The notes under the pieces were generated by a model. The model saw only the letters and a list, made by a program, of their open reading frames with translations. It was not told the DNA's origin and made no database searches. From contig NZ_CP026029.1 in NCBI RefSeq assembly GCF_023520895.1, positions 2,356,001 through 2,420,000 on the forward strand: a DNA stretch of 64,000 nt, in the 5' to 3' direction. Positions 7,901 to 17,237 of the stretch are shown here, in pieces; within the stretch, counting starts at the first letter, position 1, and each line of letters opens with the position of its first letter. Source of the DNA: Paenibacillus sp. PK3_47. GTDB taxonomy: Bacteria > Bacillota > Bacilli > Paenibacillales > Paenibacillaceae. The position numbers and the translations under genes are program-made.

Positions 7901-10117
7901 CTAATGCTCTTCAGCAGCCTGCGGCTGAGACACTTCATGGTGCTTGCCGGGCCAGAAAGACCAGCGGCCGAGCAGCAGCGTTATCGCAGGCACCAGGAAC
8001 GGGCGGACGACAAAGGTGTCAAGCAGCACACCGATTGCCGTAATAATCCCGAACTGCACCAGCACCTGAATCGGCAGAGTGGCCAGTACGGCAAAGGTTC
8101 CGGCCAGAATGAGGCCTGCGGACGTGATTACCGATCCGGTCTCATTCACCCCTTCGGCAATGGCCTGTTTCAGCGGCATCACCTTACGTTTTTTCCAGAT
8201 GTTCGAGATCATAAAGATGTTGTAGTCCTCGCCCAGCGCAACCAGGAAGACGAAGGAATACAGCGGGATCGCACCCTGGATGGCGTCTGCACCAAGCACA
8301 TAATGGATAATGATCCAGCCCAGCCCCAGCGCAGAGAAGAAGGACAGGATTACTGTTGCCACCAGATAGACGGTAGCGACCAGTGACCGCAGATAGATCA
8401 GCAGCAGCAGGGAAATCAGCCCGATTACCACCGGTATGATGAGATCCGTATCCCGCTCCCCGAGCTCTTTGGTATCATACTGGGTGGCAGTCTGTCCGCT
8501 GATCCAGACCCGTTCCTGCGGATTATCCAGACCTGCATCGGTCAACGCCTGCTCCACCGTGTTCTGAAGCGCCGGTATATGGCTCATCGCTTCAAGCGAA
8601 TACGGATTATCCTTAAACTCGATATCGAATCCGATAATATCCTTGTTAACCGCCCCGGTCTGCGGATCAGAGACTGTATCCACGTAAGACAAGCCTCCGA
8701 GCACCACTTTGAAATCCCCGCCGTCAGCCTGGCCGCCGGTGTCGATCATCAGCTTGGCCGGTGCCAGCTCCCCGGGCGAGAACTGCGTACCGATCAGGTC
8801 AAAACCCTGCCGGGATTCCATATCCTCCGGGAAGGAGGACAGCAGGTCATAGGTGAACCTGATGCCGCTGGAGAAGGAAGCAAGTACACCCAACAATACA
8901 ACCGTTACGCCCACAATGGCCCACGGGCGCGAAACGACGAATCCGCCGATGCCCTTTTTACGTGAAACCTTAACCTCAGGTACAGGCTTGCCCTTGGCTT
9001 TGGCCCGCTCGGCTTCCATTTGCGGCGTGCGCGGAATGAACGGAAAGAACGATTTACGGCCAAAGATCGCCAGCAGTGCCGGTACCAATGTCAGACTGGC
9101 AATACCCATAATGAGAATCGAAACGCTGAACGGAACCGCAAAGCGGTGATAAGCCCCGTACTTCGCCAGTAGCAGTGCGAACAAGGCCAGGACTACTGTA
9201 AATCCGCTCATTGCTATCGCGCCGGAGGAGTGGCTTATGGCGCTCAACAGCGCGCGGCCCTTGTTCTCTTCCACCTTCAGCATTTGTCTGAAGCGGGAGA
9301 TCAGGAACAGGCAGTAATCCGTTCCGGCACCGAACAGCAGCACAGTCATAATTGAGATGGCCTGGGAATCCACCGTGATCCAGCCCTCCTGTGCCATTTT
9401 CCCGAGCAGCGGACTTGTTAATCCATAAGCGAATCCTACCGCCACCAGCGGGATTAAGGCCAGCACAGGAGAACGGTAAATCAGCAGCAGGAACACCAGC
9501 ACGAGAATGACTGTCGCAATCAGCAGAGATACGTCCGCATCCTCAAATAGTCCTGTGGCATCGATTGAAATACCTACAGGTCCCGATACCCTCAGGCTCA
9601 GTTCGCTGCTCTCCACCTCAGCCGCCGCCGGGTCGGCTCCGGTCTCTGCGCTTACAAGCGCCTTCAGCTGCGTTACCGCTTCACCTAACTGGTCGCTGTC
9701 AGCCGTTTTCTCGAACAGCACCGGTGTAACCAGTGTGCTGCGGTCTTCCGACAGCGAGGCCTGCAGCGCCTGAGGCGGCAGCTGCCCCAGCGGCGGCACA
9801 AAGTTCTGGTGCTCCAGAGGCTGCTGCTCCAGCTTGCCGTACACGGCGATAATATGTATCAGATCTTCTTCGGACAACCCGCCCTCCCTGTGCCATACCA
9901 GCAGTGCCGGTGTGCCGCTGCCGCCCGGAAACTCCTGCTCTGCCACGGCCGCCGCCCGTACGGATTGGGCATCATCGGGGAGATTCTGCGCATTATTAAG
10001 CACCTGCGAATTTACAGAGGGCCAGACAAGCGTTAGCACACCTACAGCCACAATCCAGACCAGAAGTGTGATCCACTTCGTTTTGCGGCCTGCCACCCAT
10101 TTTCCGTAGCCTGACAT
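7901..10117 (-). CDS. MMPL/RND-family membrane transporter (YdfJ-like)
   Basis: A 738-residue MMPL protein. It has the two-fold RND plan: one N-terminal helix, an extracytoplasmic domain (about residues 50-180), five to six helices, a basic cytoplasmic loop (KAKGKPVPEVKVSRKK), then a second helix, a second outer domain and a second helix bundle. Charged residues within helices, such as GAGTDYCLFLISRFR and GEDYNIFMISN, match the proton-relay helices of the family. Substrates are typically lipids or drugs; none can be assigned. The ATG at 10117 has GGAGAGG nine bases before it and is preferred over ATGs at 10126 and 10150. Confidence 0.9.
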   Translation of the reverse strand: MSGYGKWVAGRKTKWITLLVWIVAVGVLTLVWPSVNSQVLNNAQNLPDDAQSVRAAAVAEQEFPGGSGTPALLVWHREGGLSEEDLIHIIAVYGKLEQQPLEHQNFVPPLGQLPPQALQASLSEDRSTLVTPVLFEKTADSDQLGEAVTQLKALVSAETGADPAAAEVESSELSLRVSGPVGISIDATGLFEDADVSLLIATVILVLVFLLLIYRSPVLALIPLVAVGFAYGLTSPLLGKMAQEGWITVDSQAISIMTVLLFGAGTDYCLFLISRFRQMLKVEENKGRALLSAISHSSGAIAMSGFTVVLALFALLLAKYGAYHRFAVPFSVSILIMGIASLTLVPALLAIFGRKSFFPFIPRTPQMEAERAKAKGKPVPEVKVSRKKGIGGFVVSRPWAIVGVTVVLLGVLASFSSGIRFTYDLLSSFPEDMESRQGFDLIGTQFSPGELAPAKLMIDTGGQADGGDFKVVLGGLSYVDTVSDPQTGAVNKDIIGFDIEFKDNPYSLEAMSHIPALQNTVEQALTDAGLDNPQERVWISGQTATQYDTKELGERDTDLIIPVVIGLISLLLLIYLRSLVATVYLVATVILSFFSALGLGWIIIHYVLGADAIQGAIPLYSFVFLVALGEDYNIFMISNIWKKRKVMPLKQAIAEGVNETGSVITSAGLILAGTFAVLATLPIQVLVQFGIITAIGVLLDTFVVRPFLVPAITLLLGRWSFWPGKHHEVSQPQAAEEH

Positions 10118-10276
10118 TTCTTTCATCCTCTCCTCATTAACGGCATTCATCCAAAAATGAGCCGCGGGTCATTTTCTATCCATATCATATATACCCTGAA
10201 ATTTTTAATCAAATCTTTTTCTTATTATGGGTCCATACAAAATTTTCCGTTTACAGCTATTCCTCCGCTTCAGCGC

Positions 10277-10329
10277 AAAAAAACGCCTCTCTGTCCGCAG
10301 TATTACCTAGCTGCTGTAACAGAGAAGCG
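10277..10329 (-). terminator. Terminator of the MarR-ABC exporter operon
   Basis: On the minus strand CGCTTCTCTGT (10329-10319) pairs with ACAGAGAGGCG (10294-10284), with one G-T pair, followed by seven T. It lies 40 bases after the stop of the second exporter gene. Confidence 0.85.
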
Positions 10330-10369
10330 CTGAACTATTCTAGTATTCTTTTTACAAAGTTATTACTGC

Positions 10370-12265
10370 TCAGCCGACATCCGGCAGATCATCCCCCGAA
10401 AATTGGCTGTTATAGAGGTCGGCATAGAATCCGCCTTGCTCCAGCAATTCTACATGGGTCCCCTTCTCGATTACGGTACCCTGGTTCATGACCAGGATCA
10501 GATCCGCGTCACGGATGGTCGACAGACGGTGGGCAATGACAAAGCTGGTCCGGCCGGTCATCAGCGTGTTCATAGCCTTCTGGATCTGCACTTCGGTCCG
10601 GGTATCGACGCTGCTTGTCGCTTCATCCAGAATGAGAATGGAAGGATCAGCCAGAATGGCCCGGGCAATCGTAAGCAGCTGCTTCTGCCCCTGGGAGATA
10701 TTCGAAGCTTCCTCATTCAGAATCGTGTCGTAACCGAGCGGAAGCGTCCGGATAAAGTGGTCGGCATGTGCAGCCTTCGCGGCGCGCACCACATCCGCTT
10801 CTGTGGATCCTTCGCGGCCGTAAGCGATATTATCGCGGATGGTGCCGTTGAAGAGCCAGGTATCCTGCAGCACCATGCCGAACTTGCTGCGCAGCTCGCT
10901 GCGCTTCATGCGGGTAATATCCACACCGTCAATCCGGATTTCACCGCCGTTAAGCTCGTAAAACCGCATGAGCAGGTTGATCAGTGTAGTCTTGCCGGCA
11001 CCGGTTGGTCCAACGATGGCGATGGTCTGCCCCGGGCTGACTTCAATATTCATGTCTTCGATCAGGATGGCATCCTCTTTATAGCCGAATTTCACGTGAC
11101 GGAATTCAACCGCACCCTCTTCAGCGCCAACTGCAGGTCTGAACTGGGAATCAGCAACTTCGGGAACTTCTTCCTCTTCATCCAGCAGCTCAAATACGCG
11201 CTCCGCAGAGGCAATGGTAGACTGGATAATGTTCGCAATATTGGCCGTCTGCGTGATCGGCATGGTGAACTGGCGCGAATATTGGATAAAGGCCTGGATG
11301 TCCCCGACCTCAATCGCTTTGCGGGTTACAAAAATCCCCCCGACCACACAGACAAGCACATACCCCAGGTTACCGATGAACATCATCAGCGGCATAATCA
11401 TCCCGGACATGAACTGGGCACGCCAGCCGGAATTGTACAGATCCTCATTAATTTTGTTGAAGTCGCTGAGCGACTGCTTTTCCCGGCCGAAAGCCTTGAT
11501 AATCCGGTGGCCGGTGTACATTTCCTCTACATGGCCGTTCAGCTCGCCCAGAGATTTCTGCTGCCCGATGAAATGGGACTGTGACCGTTTGGAAATTGCA
11601 ATAATAACGACAAAGCTCAGCGGCAGCGTAGTGATCGTAATCAAGGTCAGCCAAGGGCTGATCGTTAGCATCATAATAATGACACCGATAATGGTTACGA
11701 TCGACGTAATCAGCTGGGTCAAGCTCTGCTGCAGCGTGGTGCTGATATTATCCACATCATTGGTTGCCCGGCTGAGAATTTCCCCGTGTGTCCGGGAATC
11801 GAAATACTTCAGCGGCAGGCGCTCCAGCTTGCTGTTGATCTGCTCACGCATATCAAAGACAACCTTCTGGGCCACATCCGCCATCACGTACTGCTGTATA
11901 TAACTGAACAGGGAGCTGAGCAGATAAAGGCCGGCCAGAATGAGCAGAATATTATTTACATATTGAAAATCGATTGCCGCTCCCTCAACCCCCGTGAGTA
12001 TGCCGTAAGCACCTTCAAACAGCTTGGTCGTTGCTTTACCCATAACCTTCGGGCTGAAAATGCTGAACACTGTGCTGGCTATCGCCATAATGAAGACAAT
12101 CAGCAGCTGGGTCTGACGCGGGCGCAAATACCGGATCAGCCGGCGGAGCGTGCCTTTGAAATCCTTGGCCTTCTGCACCGGCATACTCATTCCGGGCGGC
12201 CCGCCGGGTCCGCGGTGACCGCGCGGAGGCTTGGGCATTCTGTTCGTCTTGTTCATGTCACTCAT
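10370..12265 (-). CDS. ABC exporter half-transporter, subunit with catalytic Walker B (YfiC/LmrD-like)
   Basis: A 631-residue half-transporter: a Gly/Pro-rich N-terminal tail, six membrane helices (about 45-340), and a nucleotide-binding domain. Walker A is GPTGAGKTT, Walker B is ILILDEATS with the catalytic Glu, and the switch His is in IAHR. The signature motif is degenerate, ISQGQ in place of LSGGQ. The partner encoded just upstream has the opposite pattern, so the two should form a heterodimer with one active and one degenerate ATP site. The start overlaps the partner's stop as ATGA and has GGAGGAG five bases upstream. Likely role: drug or lipid export under MarR control. Confidence 0.93.
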   Translation of the reverse strand: MSDMNKTNRMPKPPRGHRGPGGPPGMSMPVQKAKDFKGTLRRLIRYLRPRQTQLLIVFIMAIASTVFSIFSPKVMGKATTKLFEGAYGILTGVEGAAIDFQYVNNILLILAGLYLLSSLFSYIQQYVMADVAQKVVFDMREQINSKLERLPLKYFDSRTHGEILSRATNDVDNISTTLQQSLTQLITSIVTIIGVIIMMLTISPWLTLITITTLPLSFVVIIAISKRSQSHFIGQQKSLGELNGHVEEMYTGHRIIKAFGREKQSLSDFNKINEDLYNSGWRAQFMSGMIMPLMMFIGNLGYVLVCVVGGIFVTRKAIEVGDIQAFIQYSRQFTMPITQTANIANIIQSTIASAERVFELLDEEEEVPEVADSQFRPAVGAEEGAVEFRHVKFGYKEDAILIEDMNIEVSPGQTIAIVGPTGAGKTTLINLLMRFYELNGGEIRIDGVDITRMKRSELRSKFGMVLQDTWLFNGTIRDNIAYGREGSTEADVVRAAKAAHADHFIRTLPLGYDTILNEEASNISQGQKQLLTIARAILADPSILILDEATSSVDTRTEVQIQKAMNTLMTGRTSFVIAHRLSTIRDADLILVMNQGTVIEKGTHVELLEQGGFYADLYNSQFSGDDLPDVG

Positions 12266-14031
12266 GCTATCTCCTCCTCTGACAACTGCGAGGATACGAT
12301 CTCGCGGTACACTTCACTGTTCTCCAGCAGCTCGCGGTGATTGCCGATTCCGGCAATCCGGCCTTCATCCAGCACAATAATCCGGTCAGCATCCATAACG
12401 GTGCTGACCCGCTGGGCGACAATGAGCACCGTCGACTCGGTGGTCTCCTCTTTGAGCGCAGCACGCAGCCTGGCATCGGTTTTGAAGTCGAGGGCCGAGA
12501 AGCTGTCATCGAACAGGTAGACTTCCGGCTTCCGGACCAGTGCGCGGGCGATCGACAGGCGCTGCTTCTGGCCGCCGGAGACATTGTTCCCGCCCTGGGC
12601 GATCCCGGAATTGAAGCCCTCTTTCATCGCGGAGACGAAGTCATAAGCCTGTGCCACCTTGGCCGCGTGGATAATCTCCTCATCCGTTGCATCCTCTTTG
12701 CCGTAGCGGATATTATCGTTGATCGTACCGGTGAACAACACGGCTTTTTGCGGGATATAACCGATCTTGCTCCGCAGTTCCTCCTGCGTCATGTCGCGCA
12801 CATCCACGCCGTCTACCCGCACAGCGCCTTCCACAACATCATAGAATCTTGGGATCATGCTTAGGAGTGTGGATTTACCCGAGCCGGTACCGCCGATGAT
12901 GGCAGTGACCTCACCGGGACGTGCGCTGAAGCTTATTCCCGACAGGGCGGGCTGCTCCGCTCCAGGATAAGAGAAGGAGACATTCTCGAATTCCACGAAC
13001 CCGCGCATCGTGTCACGGCCGTCCCCACGGGTAGCTTCTGCAGTATTATGCAGCTCAGTGGGACCGGGATCCTTGATCTCAGGCTGCATATCCAGCACTT
13101 CATTGATCCGGACAGCAGAGGCAGAAGCCCGGGGAATCAGCACGAACATCATGGACACCATAATCAGGGAGAACATAATCTGCATGGCGTACTGGATAAA
13201 GGCCATCAGTGAACCTACCTGAAGATCGCCGTCGCCGATCCGGATGCCCCCGTAATACAGAATGGCTATCATTGAAAAGTTCATGACTAGCATCATCAGC
13301 GGCATCAGGCCGGCCATGATTTTATTGACCTTAATTGCTGTTGCCGTCAGATCTGTATTCGCTTCGGTGAACCGTCTGTTCTCATGCTCGATCCGGTTGA
13401 ACGAACGGATAACCCGGATACCGGTTAAATGCTCACGCAGCACGCGGTTCAGGGTATCGAGCTTGACCTGGATCGCTTTGAACAGCGGAAGGCCTTTCAT
13501 CCCGATAAGCAGAATAGCGCCCACAAGCACCGGAATCACGACCACAAAAATAAGGGACAGCTTGGCGTCCTCCGACACCGCCATAATAATCCCCCCGATC
13601 ATCATCATCGGAGCGCTGATCATCATGCGCAGCATCATTGTCAGTACGGTCTGTACTTGCGTAATATCATTGGTGGTCCGTGTAATGAGCGAAGCTGTAC
13701 CCAGCTTGTCAAACTCATGCAGCGTGAAGTTCTCAACATGATTGAACATCCGCGAGCGGACATTTTTGCCGAAGCCTGCAGCAACCTTAGCCGACAAATA
13801 GCTGGCAACGACGGAGAACAACGCTCCAAGGCCCGCAACCAGCAGCATGAAGCCGCCGATTTTCCAGATGTAGCTGCGGTCAGCCTGAACGATCCCTTTA
13901 TCCACGATGTCGGACATAAGAGTAGGAAGATACAGGTCGCCCATGGACTGCAGAAACACAAGAATCAGTATCATGGCTACCGCCAGCTTGAAGGGCTTCA
14001 GTTCTTTCAATAATTTAATCAAGGTCATCAT
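12262..14031 (-). CDS. ABC exporter half-transporter, subunit with degenerate ATP site (YfiB/LmrC-like)
   Basis: A 589-residue half-transporter with six membrane helices (about 15-300) and a nucleotide-binding domain. Walker A is GGTGSGKST and the signature is a good VSGGQ. The Walker B end reads LFDDSF, with Asp for the catalytic Glu, and the switch His is replaced by Gln (VAQRVS). This fits the non-catalytic site of asymmetric exporters such as BmrCD, LmrCD and TM287/288, and complements the degenerate signature of the partner. It overlaps the end of the marR gene by 17 bases. GGAG lies directly before the ATGATG, so the exact start (14031, 14028 or a TTG at 14022) is uncertain. Confidence 0.92.
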   Translation of the reverse strand: MMTLIKLLKELKPFKLAVAMILILVFLQSMGDLYLPTLMSDIVDKGIVQADRSYIWKIGGFMLLVAGLGALFSVVASYLSAKVAAGFGKNVRSRMFNHVENFTLHEFDKLGTASLITRTTNDITQVQTVLTMMLRMMISAPMMMIGGIIMAVSEDAKLSLIFVVVIPVLVGAILLIGMKGLPLFKAIQVKLDTLNRVLREHLTGIRVIRSFNRIEHENRRFTEANTDLTATAIKVNKIMAGLMPLMMLVMNFSMIAILYYGGIRIGDGDLQVGSLMAFIQYAMQIMFSLIMVSMMFVLIPRASASAVRINEVLDMQPEIKDPGPTELHNTAEATRGDGRDTMRGFVEFENVSFSYPGAEQPALSGISFSARPGEVTAIIGGTGSGKSTLLSMIPRFYDVVEGAVRVDGVDVRDMTQEELRSKIGYIPQKAVLFTGTINDNIRYGKEDATDEEIIHAAKVAQAYDFVSAMKEGFNSGIAQGGNNVSGGQKQRLSIARALVRKPEVYLFDDSFSALDFKTDARLRAALKEETTESTVLIVAQRVSTVMDADRIIVLDEGRIAGIGNHRELLENSEVYREIVSSQLSEEEIA

Positions 14032-14518
14032 CTCCGTTCTTTTGTAACCGGTCCAGGTTAGGCGGGGGATTGTCTTCTATAAACGTATGCACCTTCAAAA
14101 GGAGCTCGGCAAGCCGGCTGCTGTCCTCTTCGCCCAGATAGTCTACCAGTTTGTTCAGGGAAGCATCCATGTGGGCCTTGGCTTTGCGCGTAATCGCCAC
14201 CCCCTGCTCTGTCAGCTTGACCCGCACCACCCTCCGGTCAGAGGGATCCGCCTGTCTTACAACCATGTCCTTGGCTTCAAGGCTGTTGATAAGCTGGGTC
14301 ACAGTCGGCGGCGTAATCTGCAGGCGGCGGCTGATCTCCGATACCTTAAGCCCCTCCTCTGAGGAATGAGCATGTTTGGCCAGACATATTAATAAAGTCA
14401 TCTCACTTGGCTTATGGCCCTCCACGGTTTGCCTCAAATGGGCCCGCCGAAGCTGCCGGATCGCGGCAAAAAGCCTGTGACCGACTGGATTGTCATCATC
14501 TATCCCAATATCGTCCAC
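14015..14518 (-). CDS. MarR-family regulator of the ABC exporter operon
   Basis: A 167-residue winged-helix protein. The DNA-binding part is around residues 58-105 (VSEISRRLQITPPTVTQLI, then wing DRRVVRVKLTEQG), flanked by dimerisation helices. It is the first gene of an operon with two overlapping ABC exporter genes, so it most likely represses them and itself. The start is a GTG at 14518 after AAAAGAG, which is close; no better in-frame start was found. A perfect 7-5-7 palindrome overlaps the -10 box of its promoter. Confidence 0.88.
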   Translation of the reverse strand: MDDIGIDDDNPVGHRLFAAIRQLRRAHLRQTVEGHKPSEMTLLICLAKHAHSSEEGLKVSEISRRLQITPPTVTQLINSLEAKDMVVRQADPSDRRVVRVKLTEQGVAITRKAKAHMDASLNKLVDYLGEEDSSRLAELLLKVHTFIEDNPPPNLDRLQKNGDDDLD

Positions 14519-14523
14519 CTCTT

Positions 14524-14600
14524 TTAGTTAGGCATGCAAATAATTAAACACAATATTAATTAGGCTCACTAATTATATTTTTGCTGCACCGATTTGTCAA
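14524..14600 (-). promoter_or_regulatory. Consensus sigma-A promoter and MarR operator
   Basis: Minus strand: TTGACA (14600-14595), 17-bp spacer, TATAAT (14577-14572), a perfect match to the sigma-A consensus. The inverted repeat TAATTAG-GCTCA-CTAATTA at 14557-14575 covers the -10 and the start point. A second, weaker copy of the half-site (TTAGTTAGGC, 14524-14533) sits 32 bp downstream, about three helical turns away. This is the arrangement expected for MarR autorepression. Confidence 0.8.
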
Positions 14601-14623
14601 TTATTGAAAATCCGGACAAACTC

Positions 14624-14646
14624 AAAAAAGAAGAGCAGTCTGCTCT
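14624..14646 (-). terminator. Terminator of the Spo0E-like gene
   Basis: Minus strand: AGAGCAG and CTGCTCT form a short stem (14646-14632) followed by TCTTTTTT. It lies just upstream of the marR promoter. Confidence 0.7.
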
Positions 14647-14683
14647 CCTTGGGTGTACATATCTGTTCTCTGGTACCGGCGGC

Positions 14684-14965
14684 TTATTGTCTCAGGGCTG
14701 CCTTGGTCCGCACTCTCTGAATCTTGGAGCCGTTACTGTAGACTGCAGCTCCGTTCTTGCGGCTGCGCATGCTCTCCATCATCTTGTTCTGGGCCATGAC
14801 AATATAGCCGTCCAGCCGCTGGCTGAGCTCCACCACTCTGTCATCGCTGAGGCTGCGCTCCTGTGCCACCTCCAGCAGTTCGCTTCTAAGACTCTCTATA
14901 GTTATGAATAAGTCATCTTCTCTGTAATCTCTTCTATTCTCATGGGAAGTCCGGGAAAGGTTCAC
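14684..14965 (-). CDS. Spo0E-family aspartyl-phosphate phosphatase
   Basis: A 93-residue hydrophilic helical protein. Residues 22-58 form the Spo0E helix pair, ending in the signature SQRLDGYI (SQxLD). Such proteins remove phosphate from Spo0A~P and so delay sporulation. The core is followed by a basic C-terminal tail. The start codon is GTG at 14965 with AGGTGA six bases upstream. It is a single-gene unit with its own terminator. Family membership rests on the SQxLD motif and the helix pattern; the target response regulator is inferred. Confidence 0.85.
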   Translation of the reverse strand: MNLSRTSHENRRDYREDDLFITIESLRSELLEVAQERSLSDDRVVELSQRLDGYIVMAQNKMMESMRSRKNGAAVYSNGSKIQRVRTKAALRQ

Positions 14966-15061
14966 AATTAGTCACCTGCTCTCTATCAAGTTCCTCCCTA
15001 TCATAAATCATGATGCCAAAAAAACATATTTTGAAAAAAAAGATAAATTTGGAGTGTAAAT

Positions 15062-15988
15062 TTACACGGTTTCATCCCGGCCATCCTGTCCCGGCAAAAC
15101 ATAACGCTCTCCCAGCACGCTCATCGCAAAGGATATCCATTCACGTGCTGCAAAGGACAGATAGCGGTCCCGGCGCCAAATCATCCCGAGCTGCCATGGA
15201 ATCACGGGCTCGGTCAATGGAATGACAGCAATTCTGGAACGGTCTATATCCCGGCAGATCGTCTGCGGCAGAAGCGCAATGCCCATGCCCGCCCCGACCA
15301 TCTGGCTGATCAGATCCCATTGCGAGCTCTCATATACAACCTTGGGCTGGAAGCCCGCCTTAATGCATTCCGTGATAATCCGGTCATGCAGGGCAAAGTC
15401 CTCGCGGAACAGGACAAACTCCTCCTCTTCAAGCTCTTTAAGCACAACAGACTCCGCAACCGCCAGCCGGTGTGAAGCGGGCACCAGAAGCTCCAGCCGT
15501 TCCTCCACGAAGGTAAAGCAATGAAATTTGTCTGTACTTACAGGCAGCACGATCGCCCCGATATCGAGCAGGCCGGATTCCACATCATCCTCCACCTTTT
15601 TGGACCCGTCTTCGTGCAGGCGGATGGTGACCTCGGGATACCGCCTGTGGAATTCCCCGATGACAGCCGGAAAGAAGCTTGCCCCTACCATGGGCGGCAG
15701 CCCGATGCGGATATGGCCGCGCTGCAGATTGCGCAGGCTGTCCAGCTCCGAGGAGAGGCTGGCGAAGGACTCTACAATATTTTGCGCCTTGGACAGCAGA
15801 ATCTCCCCCGCATCGGTCAGCCGGATGCTTTTGCCTTCCCGGTAAAAAAGGGCCGCTCCAAGCTCCTCCTCCAGATTGCGGATCATTTTGCTGATGGTGG
15901 GCTGGGTGATATAGAGCGATTCAGCCGCTTTGGAGAAGCTGTTCATTCTTGCCACCTGGACAAAATACTGCAGCTGACGGATATCCAC
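15062..15988 (-). CDS. cidR: LysR-family regulator CidR
   Basis: A 308-residue LysR-type activator. The N-terminal helix-turn-helix (residues 1-60, FSKAAESLYITQPTISKMI) is followed by a substrate-binding domain from about residue 90. It is divergent from cidAB, 113 bases apart, which is the ywbI-ywbH-ywbG order in B. subtilis and the cidR-cidABC plan in staphylococci. In those systems CidR activates cidAB in response to acetate or overflow metabolism. The family is certain; the inducer is inferred from homologues. Confidence 0.9.
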   Translation of the reverse strand: MDIRQLQYFVQVARMNSFSKAAESLYITQPTISKMIRNLEEELGAALFYREGKSIRLTDAGEILLSKAQNIVESFASLSSELDSLRNLQRGHIRIGLPPMVGASFFPAVIGEFHRRYPEVTIRLHEDGSKKVEDDVESGLLDIGAIVLPVSTDKFHCFTFVEERLELLVPASHRLAVAESVVLKELEEEEFVLFREDFALHDRIITECIKAGFQPKVVYESSQWDLISQMVGAGMGIALLPQTICRDIDRSRIAVIPLTEPVIPWQLGMIWRRDRYLSFAAREWISFAMSVLGERYVLPGQDGRDETV

Positions 15989-16043
15989 GGACCACGCCTC
16001 CTATGTATAGATAAATGGAATGTCACTTATTCAATCTATTCAT

Positions 16044-16072
16044 TTTACCTATGAAAATAATCGTTGTAAAAT
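16044..16072 (+). promoter_or_regulatory. Promoter of cidAB
   Basis: TTTACC, 17-bp spacer, TAAAAT (16067-16072), 28 bases before the cidA start. The weak -35 fits a promoter that needs an activator such as CidR. The AT-rich stretch 16015-16043 between the two genes holds near-repeats of ATTCAAT/ATTCATT that could be the binding region. Confidence 0.55.
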
Positions 16073-16100
16073 TTCATTACAATGAAAGGAGCGAAGCCTT

Positions 16101-16472
16101 ATGAAAAAACTGACTGTAGGCTTGCTGCAGATTGCCGGTCTTACCTTGTTCGCCATGCTGGTTAATTTCCTGACCTCACTAATACATCTTCCTATTCCCG
16201 GAAGCATTATCGGGATGATTCTATTATTTCTGCTGCTGGAAACCGGCGCCGTCCGCCTGAACTGGGTCGAAGTCGGGGCATCCTGGCTGCTTGCCGAGCT
16301 GCTGCTGTTCTTTATCCCCTCTGCTATTGGCGTAATGAAATACTCCACTATGCTTGAAGCTGACGGACTTCAGGTGCTGGGCGTGGTCATTGTGGGCACC
16401 TTTGCCGTCATGGCCGGCTCGGGACTGCTTACCGGAGCCATTTATAAAGTAAAGGAGCGTAAAAACTCATGA
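16101..16472 (+). CDS. cidA: CidA/LrgA-family holin-like protein
   Basis: A 123-residue protein with four hydrophobic segments, matching the LrgA/CidA family (the SLIHLPIPGSIIGMILLFLL block is characteristic). CidA forms holin-like membrane oligomers linked to control of murein hydrolase activity and cell death. AAGGAG precedes the ATG by about ten bases. The stop overlaps the cidB start as ATGA, so the two are cotranslated. Confidence 0.92.
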   Translation: MKKLTVGLLQIAGLTLFAMLVNFLTSLIHLPIPGSIIGMILLFLLLETGAVRLNWVEVGASWLLAELLLFFIPSAIGVMKYSTMLEADGLQVLGVVIVGTFAVMAGSGLLTGAIYKVKERKNS

Positions 16473-17152
16473 CTACAGGATTAGTACTGCTGGTGCTTAC
16501 CCTCCTTGTCTATATGCTGTCCAAACGTATCTATGCCGCGAGCGGCAAGGTGTATGCTTCCCCGCTCATCGTCACACCGCTCGTTATGATCTGTGTTCTC
16601 CTTATAACAGGAATTCCTTATGAATCCTACAATGCGGGAGGCAAATGGCTTACGGATCTGCTGCAGCCGGCAACCGTCGCCTTTGCGATCCCACTTCATA
16701 AAAACTTCAAGGTGCTCAAAAAGCACGCCGCCGAAATTGCGGCAGGCGTGCTCTCCGGTACGGTCATTGCCGTGATGTCCTCCATGCTGCTGGCCAGATG
16801 GATGCATCTGAGCGGCGATCTGGCCACCAGCCTGGTCCCCCGCTCGGTGACCACACCGATAGCCATGAGCATCTCACAGAGCATTGGCGGCATCCCGAGC
16901 ATTACGGCCGTATTCGTCATCCTCACCGGTATCCTCGGTACGATGATGGGCCCGTCCGTGCTGCGCCTCTTCCGCATTGACAATGAAATTGCGCGCGGTG
17001 TATCGCTGGGAACCGCAGCGCACGGTACGGGCACTTCCAAAGCCTTTGAGCTGAGTTCGCTGACCGGCACCATCTCCAGTATCGCGATGATTTTGACGGC
17101 CCTGTTCTCGTTGGGACTTGCGCCGGCGCTGCTCGCGGTTTTCCTCCACTAG
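16469..17152 (+). CDS. cidB: CidB/LrgB-family membrane protein
   Basis: A 227-residue, highly hydrophobic protein of the LrgB/CidB family. The conserved blocks SVTTPIAMSISQSIGG and RGVSLGTAAHGTGTSKA are present. It partners CidA in the membrane; in plants and bacteria homologues are tied to glycolate or metabolite transport and lysis control. Translation is coupled to cidA. A strong terminator follows 20 bases after the stop. Confidence 0.92.
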   Translation: MTTGLVLLVLTLLVYMLSKRIYAASGKVYASPLIVTPLVMICVLLITGIPYESYNAGGKWLTDLLQPATVAFAIPLHKNFKVLKKHAAEIAAGVLSGTVIAVMSSMLLARWMHLSGDLATSLVPRSVTTPIAMSISQSIGGIPSITAVFVILTGILGTMMGPSVLRLFRIDNEIARGVSLGTAAHGTGTSKAFELSSLTGTISSIAMILTALFSLGLAPALLAVFLH

Positions 17153-17172
17153 GCCGTCCCGGCTTGGGCCGC

Positions 17173-17215
17173 AGACCTGCACATCCTTTCCTTGGATGCT
17201 TCAGGTCTTTTTTTA
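17173..17215 (+). terminator. Terminator of cidAB
   Basis: AGACCTG and CAGGTCT flank an inner stem ATCC/GGAT and are followed by seven T. Clear Rho-independent form. Confidence 0.9.
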
Positions 17216-17237
17216 TAGGCATACAGTACTGCAGCAG

